This document shows positions 19,944-28,653 of a DNA stretch of 64,000 bases, one piece after another. This DNA is from Fodinibacter sp963695175 (GTDB lineage Bacteria; Actinomycetota; Actinomycetes; Actinomycetales; Dermatophilaceae). The notes below the pieces were generated by a model. It had not been told where the DNA came from and ran no database searches. It was given only the letters and a program-made list of their open reading frames with translations. Position 1 is the stretch's first letter. Every line of letters starts with the position of its first letter. The stretch spans positions 496,001-560,000 of the forward strand of contig CAVOGG010000004.1 of the NCBI GenBank assembly GCA_963695175.1, in the 5' to 3' direction. The position numbers and the translations under genes are program-made.

Positions 19944-20328
19944 GTCCCGTCCTGTCCAGGAAGAGGGTGGCGCCACTGTCGGACCAGTCCCGAGAAGGGG
20001 GTCACCCCCCGGGGACGGCTCGACGGTAACAACGGGCCCAGCCGGACCGGGGGTTTACCAACCGACATCTTTTCGGCGGGCAGCGGCGTGCCTGCGTGTC
20101 CGTTTGACCCTTCGAATCAGGGGTAGGCCCGGGGAGCACGATCCACGCGCGAAGGGGGCGGCGATGGTCTCGGAGGGGGCGGCGATGTCCGCGGGAGGGG
20201 ACGCGGCCTCGACGATCCCAAGACCGCGCCCGGGCCCCTCCAGACCCGCTGTCACCCCGACTCGACCCGGCCCCCCGGCCCGCACCGTCCCCGTGGAAGC
20301 ACCCGCCATGACCGACAAAGGAGTCCTC
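19944..20328. other. Divergent intergenic region between sigma factor and sugar ABC operon
   Basis: About 385 bases containing the promoters of both flanking units. Its middle is less GC-rich than the genes. A SigF-like promoter is at 20103-20126. An in-frame extension upstream of the binding-protein gene (from about 20164) could be translated but would put a charged, Pro-rich stretch before the lipoprotein signal, so it is taken as leader. No other feature was seen. Confidence 0.55.
20103..20126 (+). promoter_or_regulatory. SigF/SigB-type promoter (GTTT-N15-GGGTA)
   Basis: GTTT at 20103-20106 and GGGTA at 20122-20126 are separated by 15 bases, the spacing expected for SigB/SigF-class promoters of actinobacteria. 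It faces the sugar ABC operon and leaves a leader of about 195 bases. A sigma factor of that class is encoded immediately to the left. Confidence 0.5.
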
Positions 20329-21582
20329 ATGAACCGCACTCGCCGCACCGCGACCCTCGCCCTCGTCCTCGGCGGCACCCTGTTCGCCTCGGGCTGCGGA
20401 GGTGGAGGTGGCTTCGAGGACAGCAGCGCCAGCAAGCCACCAGCCTCCGCCAAGGGGCCTGCCGCCCTGAAGATGCTCATCGCGAGCTCCGGTGACGCCG
20501 AGACCGCTGCGGTCAAGGCCGCGGCCGACGCCTGGGCGAAGAAGACCGGAAACACCGTCACGGTCACCGCGGCCAGCGACATGCAGCAGCAGCTGGCCCA
20601 GGGGTTCGCCAGCGGCAGCCCGGCCGACGTGTTCTACATGGACGCCGCGCGCTTCGCCGACTACGCCAAGAACGGCAGCCTGTACCCGTACGCCGACCAG
20701 GTCTCCGACAACTCCGACTTCTACGAGTCGCTGCGCCAGACCTTCACCTACGAGGGCAAGCAGTACTGCATCCCCAAGGACTTCTCGACCCTCGCCCTGC
20801 AGATCAACACCGACTCGTGGGCGAAGGCCGGTCTGACCGACGCCGACATCCCGACCACGTGGGACCAGCTGGAGGCCGTCTCGAAGAAGCTCACCACCAA
20901 GGACCAGGCTGGCCTGGGCATCGGAGTGGGCATCGACCGGCTCGGTGCGTTCGTCGTGCAGAACGGCGGGTGGTGGCTCAAGGAGGACGGCTCTGCTCCG
21001 TCAGCGAACAGCCCGGAGGTCACCCAGGCCCTGGAGTGGGTGCAGAAGAACGTCAAGGCCGGCAACTTCAAGATGTCCAACGAGCTCGACTCCGGCTGGG
21101 GCGGCGAGGCGTTCGGCACCGAGAAGTCCGCGATGACGATCGAGGGCAACTGGATCAAGGGTGCCGCGAAGAACGACTACCCGAAGCTGAAGTACAAGAC
21201 CGTCGAGCTGCCCGCCGGCCCGAAGGGGAAGGGCACCCTGCAGTTCACCCAGTGCTGGGGCGTCGCCGCTGACTCCAAGGCCCAGGCCCAGGCCGTGGAC
21301 CTCGTGAAGTCGCTCAGCACCGTCGACCAGCAGATGGCGTTCGCCGACGCCTTCGGCGTCATGCCGAGCCGGCAGTCGGCCGCCGAGCAGTACAAGACCA
21401 AGTTCCCCGAGGATGCCCCCTTCATCGCTGGCGGCGAGTACGGCCACGGCCCGATCAACGCCGCGGGCATGGAGCAGGTCGTCGCCGACCTGAACTCCAA
21501 GCTCGAGGGCTTCGCCGGGGCCAACATCCCGCAGGTGCTCGAGGGCTTCGACACCAACGCCAGCGCGGCGCTCAAGAAGTGA
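20329..21582 (+). CDS. Sugar ABC transporter substrate-binding lipoprotein
   Basis: A 417-residue solute-binding protein of the family 1 (maltose/oligosaccharide) type. Signal peptide with lipobox ending LFASGC; the cysteine is near residue 23 and is followed by a Gly-rich tether. Typical features: MLIASSGDAETAAVKAAADAW, ADVFYMDAARFADY, IPKDFSTLALQIN, MTIEGNWIKG and ...CWGVAADSK. It should capture a sugar at the outer face and deliver it to the permeases. ATG 20329 follows AAAGGAG and fits the signal peptide. First gene of a three-gene operon; next gene overlaps by four bases. Confidence 0.9.
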   Translation: MNRTRRTATLALVLGGTLFASGCGGGGGFEDSSASKPPASAKGPAALKMLIASSGDAETAAVKAAADAWAKKTGNTVTVTAASDMQQQLAQGFASGSPADVFYMDAARFADYAKNGSLYPYADQVSDNSDFYESLRQTFTYEGKQYCIPKDFSTLALQINTDSWAKAGLTDADIPTTWDQLEAVSKKLTTKDQAGLGIGVGIDRLGAFVVQNGGWWLKEDGSAPSANSPEVTQALEWVQKNVKAGNFKMSNELDSGWGGEAFGTEKSAMTIEGNWIKGAAKNDYPKLKYKTVELPAGPKGKGTLQFTQCWGVAADSKAQAQAVDLVKSLSTVDQQMAFADAFGVMPSRQSAAEQYKTKFPEDAPFIAGGEYGHGPINAAGMEQVVADLNSKLEGFAGANIPQVLEGFDTNASAALKK

Positions 21583-22718
21583 GCACCACCCAGGCGGCCG
21601 CGGGGCCAGGCACCAGCCGGGCCCCGCGGCGGGGTCGACGTGGCGAGGGCCAGCGCCAGTCCGTGGCGGGGTGGCTCTTCGTCACCCCGACGCTTGTCGT
21701 GCTGGGACTCTTCCTGGCCATCCCGATCGCGATGGCCCTGTGGGTCTCGTTCAGCGACTGGAACGGTCGCGGCAACCCCTTCTCCTCGCGGGTGAACCTC
21801 GTCGGCGCGCAGAACTACGCCGCCCTGCTGACCGAGCCCGGCCTGTCGCGCCAGGACTTCATGATCTCGCTGCGCAACACGTTCTACTACGTGATCGGCG
21901 TGGTGCCGTTGCAGACGGTGCTCGCCCTGAGCCTGGCCGTCATCGTCAACCAGCGCTTCCTCAAGGGCCGCTCGTTCTTCCGCACCGCGTTCTACTTCCC
22001 GTCGGTGGTGTCGTCGGTCGCGATCTCGCTCATCTTCCTGTTCCTGTTCACCGGAACGGGGGCGATCAACCAGTTCCTGTCGGTCTTCGGCATCGACGGG
22101 CCAACCTGGTTCTCCGACCCGCGCGGCCTGATCCACCTCGTCGGTGACTGGATCGGCCTGTGGAACGGCAACCGCCCACCGGCGGCGCTGGAGAACACCC
22201 AGGTGCTGAGCCTGTCGCTGTGGGAGTGGCTCAGCGGCCCGTCGGTCGCGATGAGCGCCATCATGCTCCAAGTCATCTGGACCACCGCGGGCACCTTCAT
22301 GCTGATGTTCATCGCCGGCCTGCAGGACCTCCCGACCGAGGTCGAGGAGGCAGCGATGGTCGACGGCGCCAACCGCTGGCAGCGCTTCCGGGCGGTGACC
22401 CTCCCGCACCTGCGGCCGACGATCCTGCTCGTCGTGACACTCGGCATGATCGGCACCTGGCAGGTGTTCGACCAGATGTACGTGATGACCCAAGGTGGGC
22501 CGGCCAAGACGACGCTGACTCCTGCGTACCTGTCCTACACCGTGGCGTTCAACCAGAACCAGTGGGGAGAGGGCGCCGCGATGGCGTTCCTCCTCTTCAT
22601 GCTCATCTTCGTGCTCACCAGCGCCCAGCGGTTCTGGCTGCGCGACAAGGACGTCGCACGTGAACGCAAGGCCGAGCGCGCCCAGCGGCGTGCAGCGAAG
22701 AAGGCGGTGAAGGCATGA
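21579..22718 (+). CDS. Sugar ABC transporter permease, MalF-like
   Basis: A 379-residue inner-membrane permease with six to seven helices. The EAA loop EEAAMVDGANRWQRFRAV, about 90 residues from the C-terminus, is the contact for the ATPase. A longer periplasmic-side loop (DGPTWFSDPRGLIHLVGDWIGLW) separates helices in the middle. The GTG start overlaps the stop of the binding-protein gene (GTGA) and the stop overlaps the next ATG, so all three are co-translated. Lys/Arg-rich C-terminal tail. Confidence 0.9.
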   Translation: MSTTQAAAGPGTSRAPRRGRRGEGQRQSVAGWLFVTPTLVVLGLFLAIPIAMALWVSFSDWNGRGNPFSSRVNLVGAQNYAALLTEPGLSRQDFMISLRNTFYYVIGVVPLQTVLALSLAVIVNQRFLKGRSFFRTAFYFPSVVSSVAISLIFLFLFTGTGAINQFLSVFGIDGPTWFSDPRGLIHLVGDWIGLWNGNRPPAALENTQVLSLSLWEWLSGPSVAMSAIMLQVIWTTAGTFMLMFIAGLQDLPTEVEEAAMVDGANRWQRFRAVTLPHLRPTILLVVTLGMIGTWQVFDQMYVMTQGGPAKTTLTPAYLSYTVAFNQNQWGEGAAMAFLLFMLIFVLTSAQRFWLRDKDVARERKAERAQRRAAKKAVKA

Positions 22719-23662
22719 GCGACCGCACGTCCACCCGCGTCGAGGAAGCCAAGGTACAGACGGCTGCGGCCACCGCCGAGGTCACCGCCCTGGGGGGTGG
22801 CCCACGGGCCAACGACGGCGGGTCGGTCGTCGACCGCAGCGGGCCCGGAAAGCGGCTGGTCGTCTACGCGGCGCTGCTCGTCTTCGCCCTGGTCTACATC
22901 TACCCGTTCGTCGTGCAGGTCTCGACGGCGTTCAAGACGAACGCGGATGCCGTGGCGAACCCCCTGAGGATCGTCCCTGACCCGATCACGACGGCGGCCT
23001 TCGCGCGCATCGCCGAAACCGACTTCCCGCTGTGGTTCATGAACTCGGTCATCGTGACGCTGTGCGTCACCCTGGGCCGCGTCTTCCTGGACTCGCTGGC
23101 CGGTTACTCGCTCGCGCGGCTGAAGTACCGCGGCCGCGACGCCCTGTTCACGGCGATCCTGGCCGTGATGGCTGTGCCCGGCGTCGTCCTGCTCATCCCG
23201 AAGTTCCTCGTCCTCAACTACCTCGGCATCTACAACACCTACCCCGCGCTCATCGTGCCGCTGCTCGTCGACGCAGCGGGGGTGTTCATCATGAAGCAGT
23301 TCTTCGAGTCGATCCCGCCCTCGGTCGAGGAGGCAGCCCGGATCGACGGGGCCGGAACGTTCCGGATCTTCTGGTCGATCGTGCTACCGATGGCCAAGCC
23401 GGCAGTCATCACCCTGACGATCCTGGCCTTCCAGGGGTCGTGGAACGAGCTGCCGCACTTCATCATCGCCACCGACGACCCGAAGCTCTTCACGCTGACC
23501 CGTGGCGTGGCCCAGCTGACCTCCGGCGGCCTCGGCTCGGGCAACCAGTTCCCCATCTCGATGGCGGCTGCGTTGCTCATGACGATCCCGACGGCCCTGG
23601 TGTTCATCATCTTCCAGCGCTACTTCACCCAGGGCGCCAACGCCGGCGCCGAGAAGGGCTGA
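22715..23662 (+). CDS. Sugar ABC transporter permease, MalG-like
   Basis: A 315-residue second permease of the importer. An N-terminal soluble extension of about 45 residues precedes LVVYAALLVFALVYIYPFV; the EAA loop is EEAARIDGAGTFRIFWSIVLP. ATGA overlap with the upstream permease. No nucleotide-binding subunit follows, so a shared MsmK/UgpC-type ATPase encoded elsewhere must drive the importer, as is common for such systems in actinobacteria. Substrate is not predictable from sequence. Confidence 0.9.
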   Translation: MSDRTSTRVEEAKVQTAAATAEVTALGGGPRANDGGSVVDRSGPGKRLVVYAALLVFALVYIYPFVVQVSTAFKTNADAVANPLRIVPDPITTAAFARIAETDFPLWFMNSVIVTLCVTLGRVFLDSLAGYSLARLKYRGRDALFTAILAVMAVPGVVLLIPKFLVLNYLGIYNTYPALIVPLLVDAAGVFIMKQFFESIPPSVEEAARIDGAGTFRIFWSIVLPMAKPAVITLTILAFQGSWNELPHFIIATDDPKLFTLTRGVAQLTSGGLGSGNQFPISMAAALLMTIPTALVFIIFQRYFTQGANAGAEKG

Positions 23663-23781
23663 CGCGGTCAGGTTCCGAAAGATCCATCGCTGCCCCTGTC
23701 GCATCCGGGCGTCACCATTCGTGGAGAGGGTGAGGGCACGGCATACGGTCGAGTCCGGACCGTCGAACGAAGGAGACTCCG

Positions 23782-24141
23782 ATGACCCAGTACCTGCTGT
23801 CCGTGTGGCACGACAAGGACGCCACGCCCGAGGACATCTACCCCGACGAGAAGGAGCGCGAGGCCTCCTACGCCGAGACCGGCGCGTTCAACGAGGAGAT
23901 CAAGGCGAGCGGCAACTGGGTGTTCGCCGGCGGTCTGCACTCCCCGAGCACCGCGACCGTCGTCGACGGAACCGGCGACGAGCCGGTCACCACCGACGGC
24001 CCGTACAGCGAGTCCAAGGAGCAGATCGGCGGCTTCTGGGTCATCGAGGCCCCCGACCTCGACGCCGCCCTCGAGCTGGCCGCGCGCGGGTCGAAGGCCT
24101 GCCGGGGCAAGGTCGAGGTGCGCCCGTTCCAGGGCGAGTGA
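23782..24141 (+). CDS. YCII/DGPF-domain protein, second ECF42 partner
   Basis: A 119-residue YCII-related protein with TDGPYSESKEQIGGFWVIEAPDLDAALELA. The family motif is DGPY here instead of DGPF. ATG follows GAAGGAGAC. Its stop overlaps the start of the sigma gene (GTGA), the same arrangement as the pair at 9294-10921 but on the other strand. The biochemical role of these partners is unknown. Confidence 0.85.
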   Translation: MTQYLLSVWHDKDATPEDIYPDEKEREASYAETGAFNEEIKASGNWVFAGGLHSPSTATVVDGTGDEPVTTDGPYSESKEQIGGFWVIEAPDLDAALELAARGSKACRGKVEVRPFQGE

Positions 24142-25358
24142 GCCGCCCGGCCCACGGTGAGGTGGAGGCGGTCTACCGTGCCGAGTTCGGCACGGTGGTC
24201 GCCTCCCTCACCGGCCGGTTCCGCGACCTCGACCTCGCCGAGGAGATGGCCCAGGAGGCCTTCGTCGAGGCCGTTCGGCGCTGGCCCATCGAGGGCGTGC
24301 CGCCCAACCCGGGCGGCTGGCTCACCGTCGTCGCCCGGAACAAGGCGCTGGACCGGCTCCGCCGCGAGTCGACCCGACAGGCCCGCCACGAGGAGGCCGA
24401 GATGCTCACCGCGCACGAGGACCCGGCCGCCCCGGTCACCTCGGTGACCGACGAGCGGCTGCGACTGCTCTTCACCTGCTGCCACCCGGCGCTCTCGACC
24501 GAGGCGCAGGTGGCCCTGACCCTGCGCCTGCTCGGCGGCCTCACCGTGCCGGAGGTCGCGAACGCCTTCCTCGTGCCCGAGCGCACGATGGCGCAGCGGA
24601 TCACCCGGGCCAAGCGCAAGATCGCCGCCGCGAACATTCCCTACCGGGTGCCGCGCGACCACGAGCTGCCCGGGAGGCTGCGCGGGGTGCTCGCCGTCGT
24701 CTACCTCGTCTTCACCGAGGGGTACCTGCCCAGCTCAGGGGACGACGGCATCCGCGACGACCTGTGCGCCGAGGCCATCCGGCTCGGCCGGGTGCTGCGC
24801 GAGCTGATGCCCGACGAGCCCGAGGTCGCCGGGCTTCTGGCCCTGATGCTGCTCACCGACGCCCGTCGCGCTGCTCGGGTGGATGCCGGGGGCGCGCTCG
24901 TCACGCTCGACGAGCAGGACCGCTCGCTGTGGGACGCCGCGAAGATCGCCGAGGGGCACCACCTGGTGCGAGAGTGCTTGCGCCGCAACCGACCCGGTCA
25001 CTACCAGCTGTTGGCCGCGGTGAACGCGGTGCACACCGACGCCGCCACGGCAGCCGACACCGACTGGGGCCAGGTGCTCGCCCTGTACGACCAGCTGTAC
25101 GCCGTGACACCCACCCGGGTCGTCGCGCTCAACCGGGCCGTGGCGCTCGCAGAGGTGGAGGGCCCGGCATCCGCCCTGGTGGTCGTCGACGGTCTCGACC
25201 TCGACACCTACCACCCGTACCACGCGACCCGGGCCGACCTGCTGCGCCGGCTGGGGCGGAACCCGGAGGCGGTCGCCGCCTACGACCGGGCGATCGGGCT
25301 CACGGCGAACCCTGCGGAGCGGGCCCTGCTCGCGGCCCGGCGCGACGCCCTACCCTAG
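24138..25358 (+). CDS. ECF42-type RNA polymerase sigma factor, second copy
   Basis: A 406-residue sigma factor with region 2 (LAEEMAQEAFVEAVRRWPIEG...GWLTVVARNKALDRLRRES), region 4 (VALTLRLLGGLTVPEVANAFLVPERTMAQRITRAKRKI), then the long C-terminal DUF6596/TPR-like domain (LLRRLGRNPEAVAAYDRAIGL). GTG 24138 overlaps the stop of the YCII gene. It matches the better-known ECF42 form more closely than the copy at 9294. Likely autoregulated together with its partner; no anti-sigma factor is present. Confidence 0.88.
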   Translation: MSRPAHGEVEAVYRAEFGTVVASLTGRFRDLDLAEEMAQEAFVEAVRRWPIEGVPPNPGGWLTVVARNKALDRLRRESTRQARHEEAEMLTAHEDPAAPVTSVTDERLRLLFTCCHPALSTEAQVALTLRLLGGLTVPEVANAFLVPERTMAQRITRAKRKIAAANIPYRVPRDHELPGRLRGVLAVVYLVFTEGYLPSSGDDGIRDDLCAEAIRLGRVLRELMPDEPEVAGLLALMLLTDARRAARVDAGGALVTLDEQDRSLWDAAKIAEGHHLVRECLRRNRPGHYQLLAAVNAVHTDAATAADTDWGQVLALYDQLYAVTPTRVVALNRAVALAEVEGPASALVVVDGLDLDTYHPYHATRADLLRRLGRNPEAVAAYDRAIGLTANPAERALLAARRDALP

Positions 25359-25388
25359 GTCTCCCGACCGACGACAGGAGAGGCCCCC

Positions 25389-26309
25389 ATGGCCGGCGGA
25401 CTGGTCGCCCTGCTCGACGACGTCGTGGCGATGGCCAAGCTGGCCGCGGCCTCCGTCGACGACGTCGCCGCAGCCGCGGGCCGGGCCAGCGCGAAGGCGG
25501 CCGGGGTGGTCGTCGACGACACCGCCGTCACCCCGCGGTACGTGCAGGGCTTCACCCCCGACCGCGAGCTGCCGATCATCAAGCGCATCGCGGTCGGCTC
25601 GCTGCGCAACAAGCTGCTCATCATCACCCCGGCGGCCCTGGTGCTCAGCCAGTTCATCCCGTGGGTGCTCACCCCGATCCTCATGGTGGGAGGCACCTAC
25701 CTCTGCTACGAGGGCGCCGAGAAGATCTGGGAGAAGCTCGCCGGCCACGAGGAGCACGAGACCCCTGCCGCCGCCGTGGACGACGACCACGAGAAGACGA
25801 TGGTGACCAGCGCCATCCGCACCGACTTCATCCTGTCGGCCGAGATCATGGTCATCGCGCTCAACGAGGTCGAGGACGAGCCGTTCCTGTCGCGAGCGAT
25901 CATCCTGGTGCTCGTGGCGATCGGCATCACCGTGCTGGTGTACGGCGTGGTGGGCCTCATCGTGAAGATGGACGACGTCGGCCTGCACCTCGCGGGGCGC
26001 GAGTCCGGCGCAGCGCGCACCGTCGGTCGGGGCCTGGTCGCCGCGATGCCCAAGCTGCTCTCGGCACTGTCGACGATCGGCATCGTCGCGATGCTCTGGG
26101 TCGGCGGCCACATCCTGCTCGTGGGGGTCGACGAGCTCGGCTGGCACACCCTCTACGACTGGGTGCACCACGCCGAGGAGGCCGTCGGCGGAGGGGCGCT
26201 CGGCTGGTGCGTGAACACCCTCGCCTCGGCCGTCATCGGCCTCGTCGTGGGTGCGGTCGTCGTCGCCGTCGTGACCGGCACCCAGCGTCTGCGCAGAGGT
26301 CGACCGTAG
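25389..26309 (+). CDS. DUF808 family membrane protein (YedI-like)
   Basis: A 306-residue inner membrane protein. The opening MAGGLVALLDDVVAMAKLAAASVDDVAAAAGRAS is the DUF808 signature, followed by VTPRYVQGFTPDRELPIIKRI and about six helices, among them LLIITPAALVLSQFI, AIILVLVAIGITVLVYGVVGLI and TLASAVIGLVVGAVVVAVV. The E. coli homologue YedI has no assigned function. The stop codon lies inside the stem of a strong bidirectional terminator. Confidence 0.85.
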   Translation: MAGGLVALLDDVVAMAKLAAASVDDVAAAAGRASAKAAGVVVDDTAVTPRYVQGFTPDRELPIIKRIAVGSLRNKLLIITPAALVLSQFIPWVLTPILMVGGTYLCYEGAEKIWEKLAGHEEHETPAAAVDDDHEKTMVTSAIRTDFILSAEIMVIALNEVEDEPFLSRAIILVLVAIGITVLVYGVVGLIVKMDDVGLHLAGRESGAARTVGRGLVAAMPKLLSALSTIGIVAMLWVGGHILLVGVDELGWHTLYDWVHHAEEAVGGGALGWCVNTLASAVIGLVVGAVVVAVVTGTQRLRRGRP

Positions 26310-26353
26310 AGAACACGCCGCGTGACCTCGGCCGCACGCGGCGTGTTCTCTAC
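26306..26353. terminator. Long perfect inverted repeat, bidirectional terminator
   Basis: Arms at 26306-26324 and 26335-26353 are perfect 19-base reverse complements around a 10-base loop. It lies between two converging genes (DUF808 and the LLM oxidoreductase) and covers the stop codon of the first. No U-tract follows, as is usual for terminators of GC-rich actinobacteria. Confidence 0.85.
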
Positions 26354-26363
26354 TCTCGACGGA

Positions 26364-27350
26364 TCAGGCCGCGGACGCTTTGCGGAGCTTCTCGAGCAGC
26401 GGACCGGCGGCCTGCTCGAGGAACGCCTGCTGGTGCTCGCCGCCCACCTGCACCAGCGCGACGTCGGTGAAGCCCGCCTCCCACCACGGGCGCACCGCCT
26501 CGACGACGGCATCCAGGTCGGGCCCGCACGGTATCGACGTCGCCACGTCCTCGGGCCGCACGAACTGGCTGGCGCCGGCGAAACCCATCGGGGTCGGCAG
26601 GTCGGCGTTGACCTTCCAGCCGCCGGCGAACCAGCGGAACTGCTCGTGGGCCCGGGTGACGGCCGCCTCCTCGGATGGGTCCCAGCAGATCGGGATCTGC
26701 CCGACACCACGAGAGCCCGACCCGATCGCCCGGGCCGACACCGCGTTCCAGCCGTCGATGAGGTCCTTGTCGGGCTGCACGGCGATGAGGTGGTCGGCCA
26801 GCGGGGCCAGCTGCTCGAGGCCCTCGTCACCGCTGACCGCCACCGCGAGGTCGACTCCCTGCTCGGGCACGTCCCAGATGCGGGCCGAGTCGACGTCGAA
26901 GTGCTCACCGCGGAAGGTCACCAGCTCGCCGGTGTGCAGCTCGCGGATGACCCGGATCGCCTCGACGAGCATCTCCTGCCGGGTCGCGACCCCGGGCCAA
27001 CCGGCGCCCACCACGTGCTCGTTCAGGTTCTCGCCGCTGCCCAGACCCAGCGTGAACCGGCCCTGCGCGAGCACCTGCAGGGTCGCGGCCTTCTGCGCCA
27101 CGACCGCTGGGTGGTAGCGCATCGTCGGGCAGGTCACATAGGTCATCAGGTCGACCCGGCTCGTCGCGTGGGCGACCGCCCCGAGCACCGTCCACGCGTA
27201 CGGCGCGTGTCCCTGTTCAGTGAGCCAGGGGGAGTAGTGGTCGCTCGAGACGAGCAGGTCGAAGCCGGCGTCCTCGGCGCGTACCGCAGCGTCGACGAGC
27301 TCGCGGGGGCCGTTCTGCTCGGTCATGAGGGTGAAGCCGAACCGGGTCAC
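26364..27350 (-). CDS. LLM-class F420-dependent oxidoreductase
   Basis: A 328-residue TIM-barrel enzyme of the luciferase-like monooxygenase family, F420 branch (F420-dependent glucose-6-phosphate dehydrogenase-like, TIGR03557 type). Diagnostic stretches: LLVSSDHYSPWL, YVTCPTMRYHPAVVAQKAATL, GRFTLGLGSGENLNEHV and LAVAVSGDEGLEQLAPLADHLIAV. It probably oxidises an alcohol or sugar substrate while reducing F420. The GTG start follows GAAGGAGACC. An F420 reductase homologue starts divergently 135 bases away, which supports use of F420 in this organism. Confidence 0.85.
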   Translation of the reverse strand: MTRFGFTLMTEQNGPRELVDAAVRAEDAGFDLLVSSDHYSPWLTEQGHAPYAWTVLGAVAHATSRVDLMTYVTCPTMRYHPAVVAQKAATLQVLAQGRFTLGLGSGENLNEHVVGAGWPGVATRQEMLVEAIRVIRELHTGELVTFRGEHFDVDSARIWDVPEQGVDLAVAVSGDEGLEQLAPLADHLIAVQPDKDLIDGWNAVSARAIGSGSRGVGQIPICWDPSEEAAVTRAHEQFRWFAGGWKVNADLPTPMGFAGASQFVRPEDVATSIPCGPDLDAVVEAVRPWWEAGFTDVALVQVGGEHQQAFLEQAAGPLLEKLRKASAA

Positions 27351-27484
27351 GGAGGGTCTCCTTCGCTGGGGGTCGATGACGGTGCCCTACCCCCGGCCCA
27401 CCACGATCACGCGTCTCGTCGAAGGTCGGGACGGATGCCGGGCCCGCGGGAATGCCGTCGTCCCGCCGTCGCGTTGGTGCCCCC

Positions 27485-28174
27485 ATGACGACCTGGGGTT
27501 TCATCGGAAGCGGGAACATCGGCAGCACCGTGGCGCGACTGGCGGTCGACGCCGGCCACGACGTCGTCCTGAGCAACAGCCGCGGGCCGGAGACGCTCGC
27601 AGACCTCGTCGGCGAGCTCGGCCCGCACGCGAGGGCTGCCACCCCGCAGGAGGCGGCCCTGGCCGGGGACGTCGTCGTGGTGACCGTCCCGCTCAAGGCC
27701 CGGGGCGACCTGCCGCACGCCGCGCTGGCCGGCAAGGTGGTCATCGACACGATGAACTACTACCCGCAGCGCGACGGTGTGGTGCCCGAGCTCGAGGACG
27801 AGTCGACGACTTCTTCCGAGCTGCTGCAGGCGCTCGCGCCCGACGCCAAGGTGGTCAAGGGTTTCAACAACATCTTCGTGCAGCATCTGGCCGTCCTGGC
27901 CCGGCCCAGCGGGGCCGACGACCGCAGCGCGCTCGCCATCGCGGGCGACGACGCCGAGGCCAAGGAGGTCGTGCGGGTGGCGCTCGACGAGATCGGTTAC
28001 GACACGGTCGACCTCGGCCCGCTCGCGCAGGGCTGGCGCACCCAGCGCGACACAGCGGCCTACGGTGTGATGTACGCCGTCGACGAGTCCGACTGGACCC
28101 GGGGCGCGAAACCGGCGAACCGGGATGCCGTGGCGGCGGCCGCTCTTCGGGCCCGCCGCTACCGCGACGCCTGA
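27485..28174 (+). CDS. F420H2:NADP oxidoreductase-like (NADPH-dependent F420 reductase family)
   Basis: A 229-residue NAD(P)-binding protein. The Rossmann motif GFIGSGNIGSTVA begins at residue 5; SNSRGPETL suits NADPH 2'-phosphate binding; VKGFNNIFVQHL and ALAIAGDDAEAKEVV are family features. Enzymes of this type exchange hydride between NADP(H) and coenzyme F420; some members act as general reductases. ATG 27485 is taken because the Rossmann motif then lies at the usual N-terminal position. Placed opposite an F420-dependent oxidoreductase. Confidence 0.8.
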   Translation: MTTWGFIGSGNIGSTVARLAVDAGHDVVLSNSRGPETLADLVGELGPHARAATPQEAALAGDVVVVTVPLKARGDLPHAALAGKVVIDTMNYYPQRDGVVPELEDESTTSSELLQALAPDAKVVKGFNNIFVQHLAVLARPSGADDRSALAIAGDDAEAKEVVRVALDEIGYDTVDLGPLAQGWRTQRDTAAYGVMYAVDESDWTRGAKPANRDAVAAAALRARRYRDA

Positions 28175-28211
28175 GCCGCCGCCCTCACGGCTCCGGCCTC
28201 GGGCTCCGGCT

Positions 28212-28531
28212 TCACGACGCCGACCGGCGTGCCATCCGTCGCCCGACGACCAGCGCGCCGAGGCACCGACGGCCGCATACCCGACCGTGCCCGGCACGAT
28301 GCCGACGGCGGTGCCAACCAGGTAGTCGCGCAGCGAGACCGCGCTCACGCCCGACCCGTAGTTGACGATCGTGAACGGCAGCACCGGTGTCAGCCGGGCC
28401 ACGACCACCGCCGCGACGCCCTGGTGGCGCATGACGTCCTCGACCCTGGCCAGGCGCGGGCCGGTCATGGTGGCGACGGTCTCCCGCCCGAGCCGGCGGG
28501 CGATGGCGAAGCCCACCAGCGCGCTGAGCAT
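28212..28531 (-). pseudogene. TVP38/TMEM64 (DedA-like) membrane protein remnant
   Basis: Reading leftward, a piece of a TVP38/TMEM64 protein is recognisable: LSALVGFAIARRLGRE, VEDVMRHQGVAAVVVARLTPVLPFTIVNYGSGVSAVSLRDYLVGTAVGIVPGTVGYAAVGA. The first 50-70 residues expected for the family are missing; the gene begins abruptly next to an AT-rich junction (TAAATTCAA at 28538-28546). Near 28250-28265 the frame shifts, with LVVGRRMARRSAS ending at 28212 in another frame. Truncated at the 5' end and frameshifted, so presumably inactive. The junction suggests a deletion. Confidence 0.7.
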
Positions 28532-28653
28532 CGAGCCTAAATTCAACCCCCGACACGGCCGTCGGGCGCAGGTATCACCACGGCCCGGTGGTGCTCCTGA
28601 GGGTGAAGGTCTCGCCCATCCCTGAGGCGGGGCCAGCACAGCGAGGACCGCCC

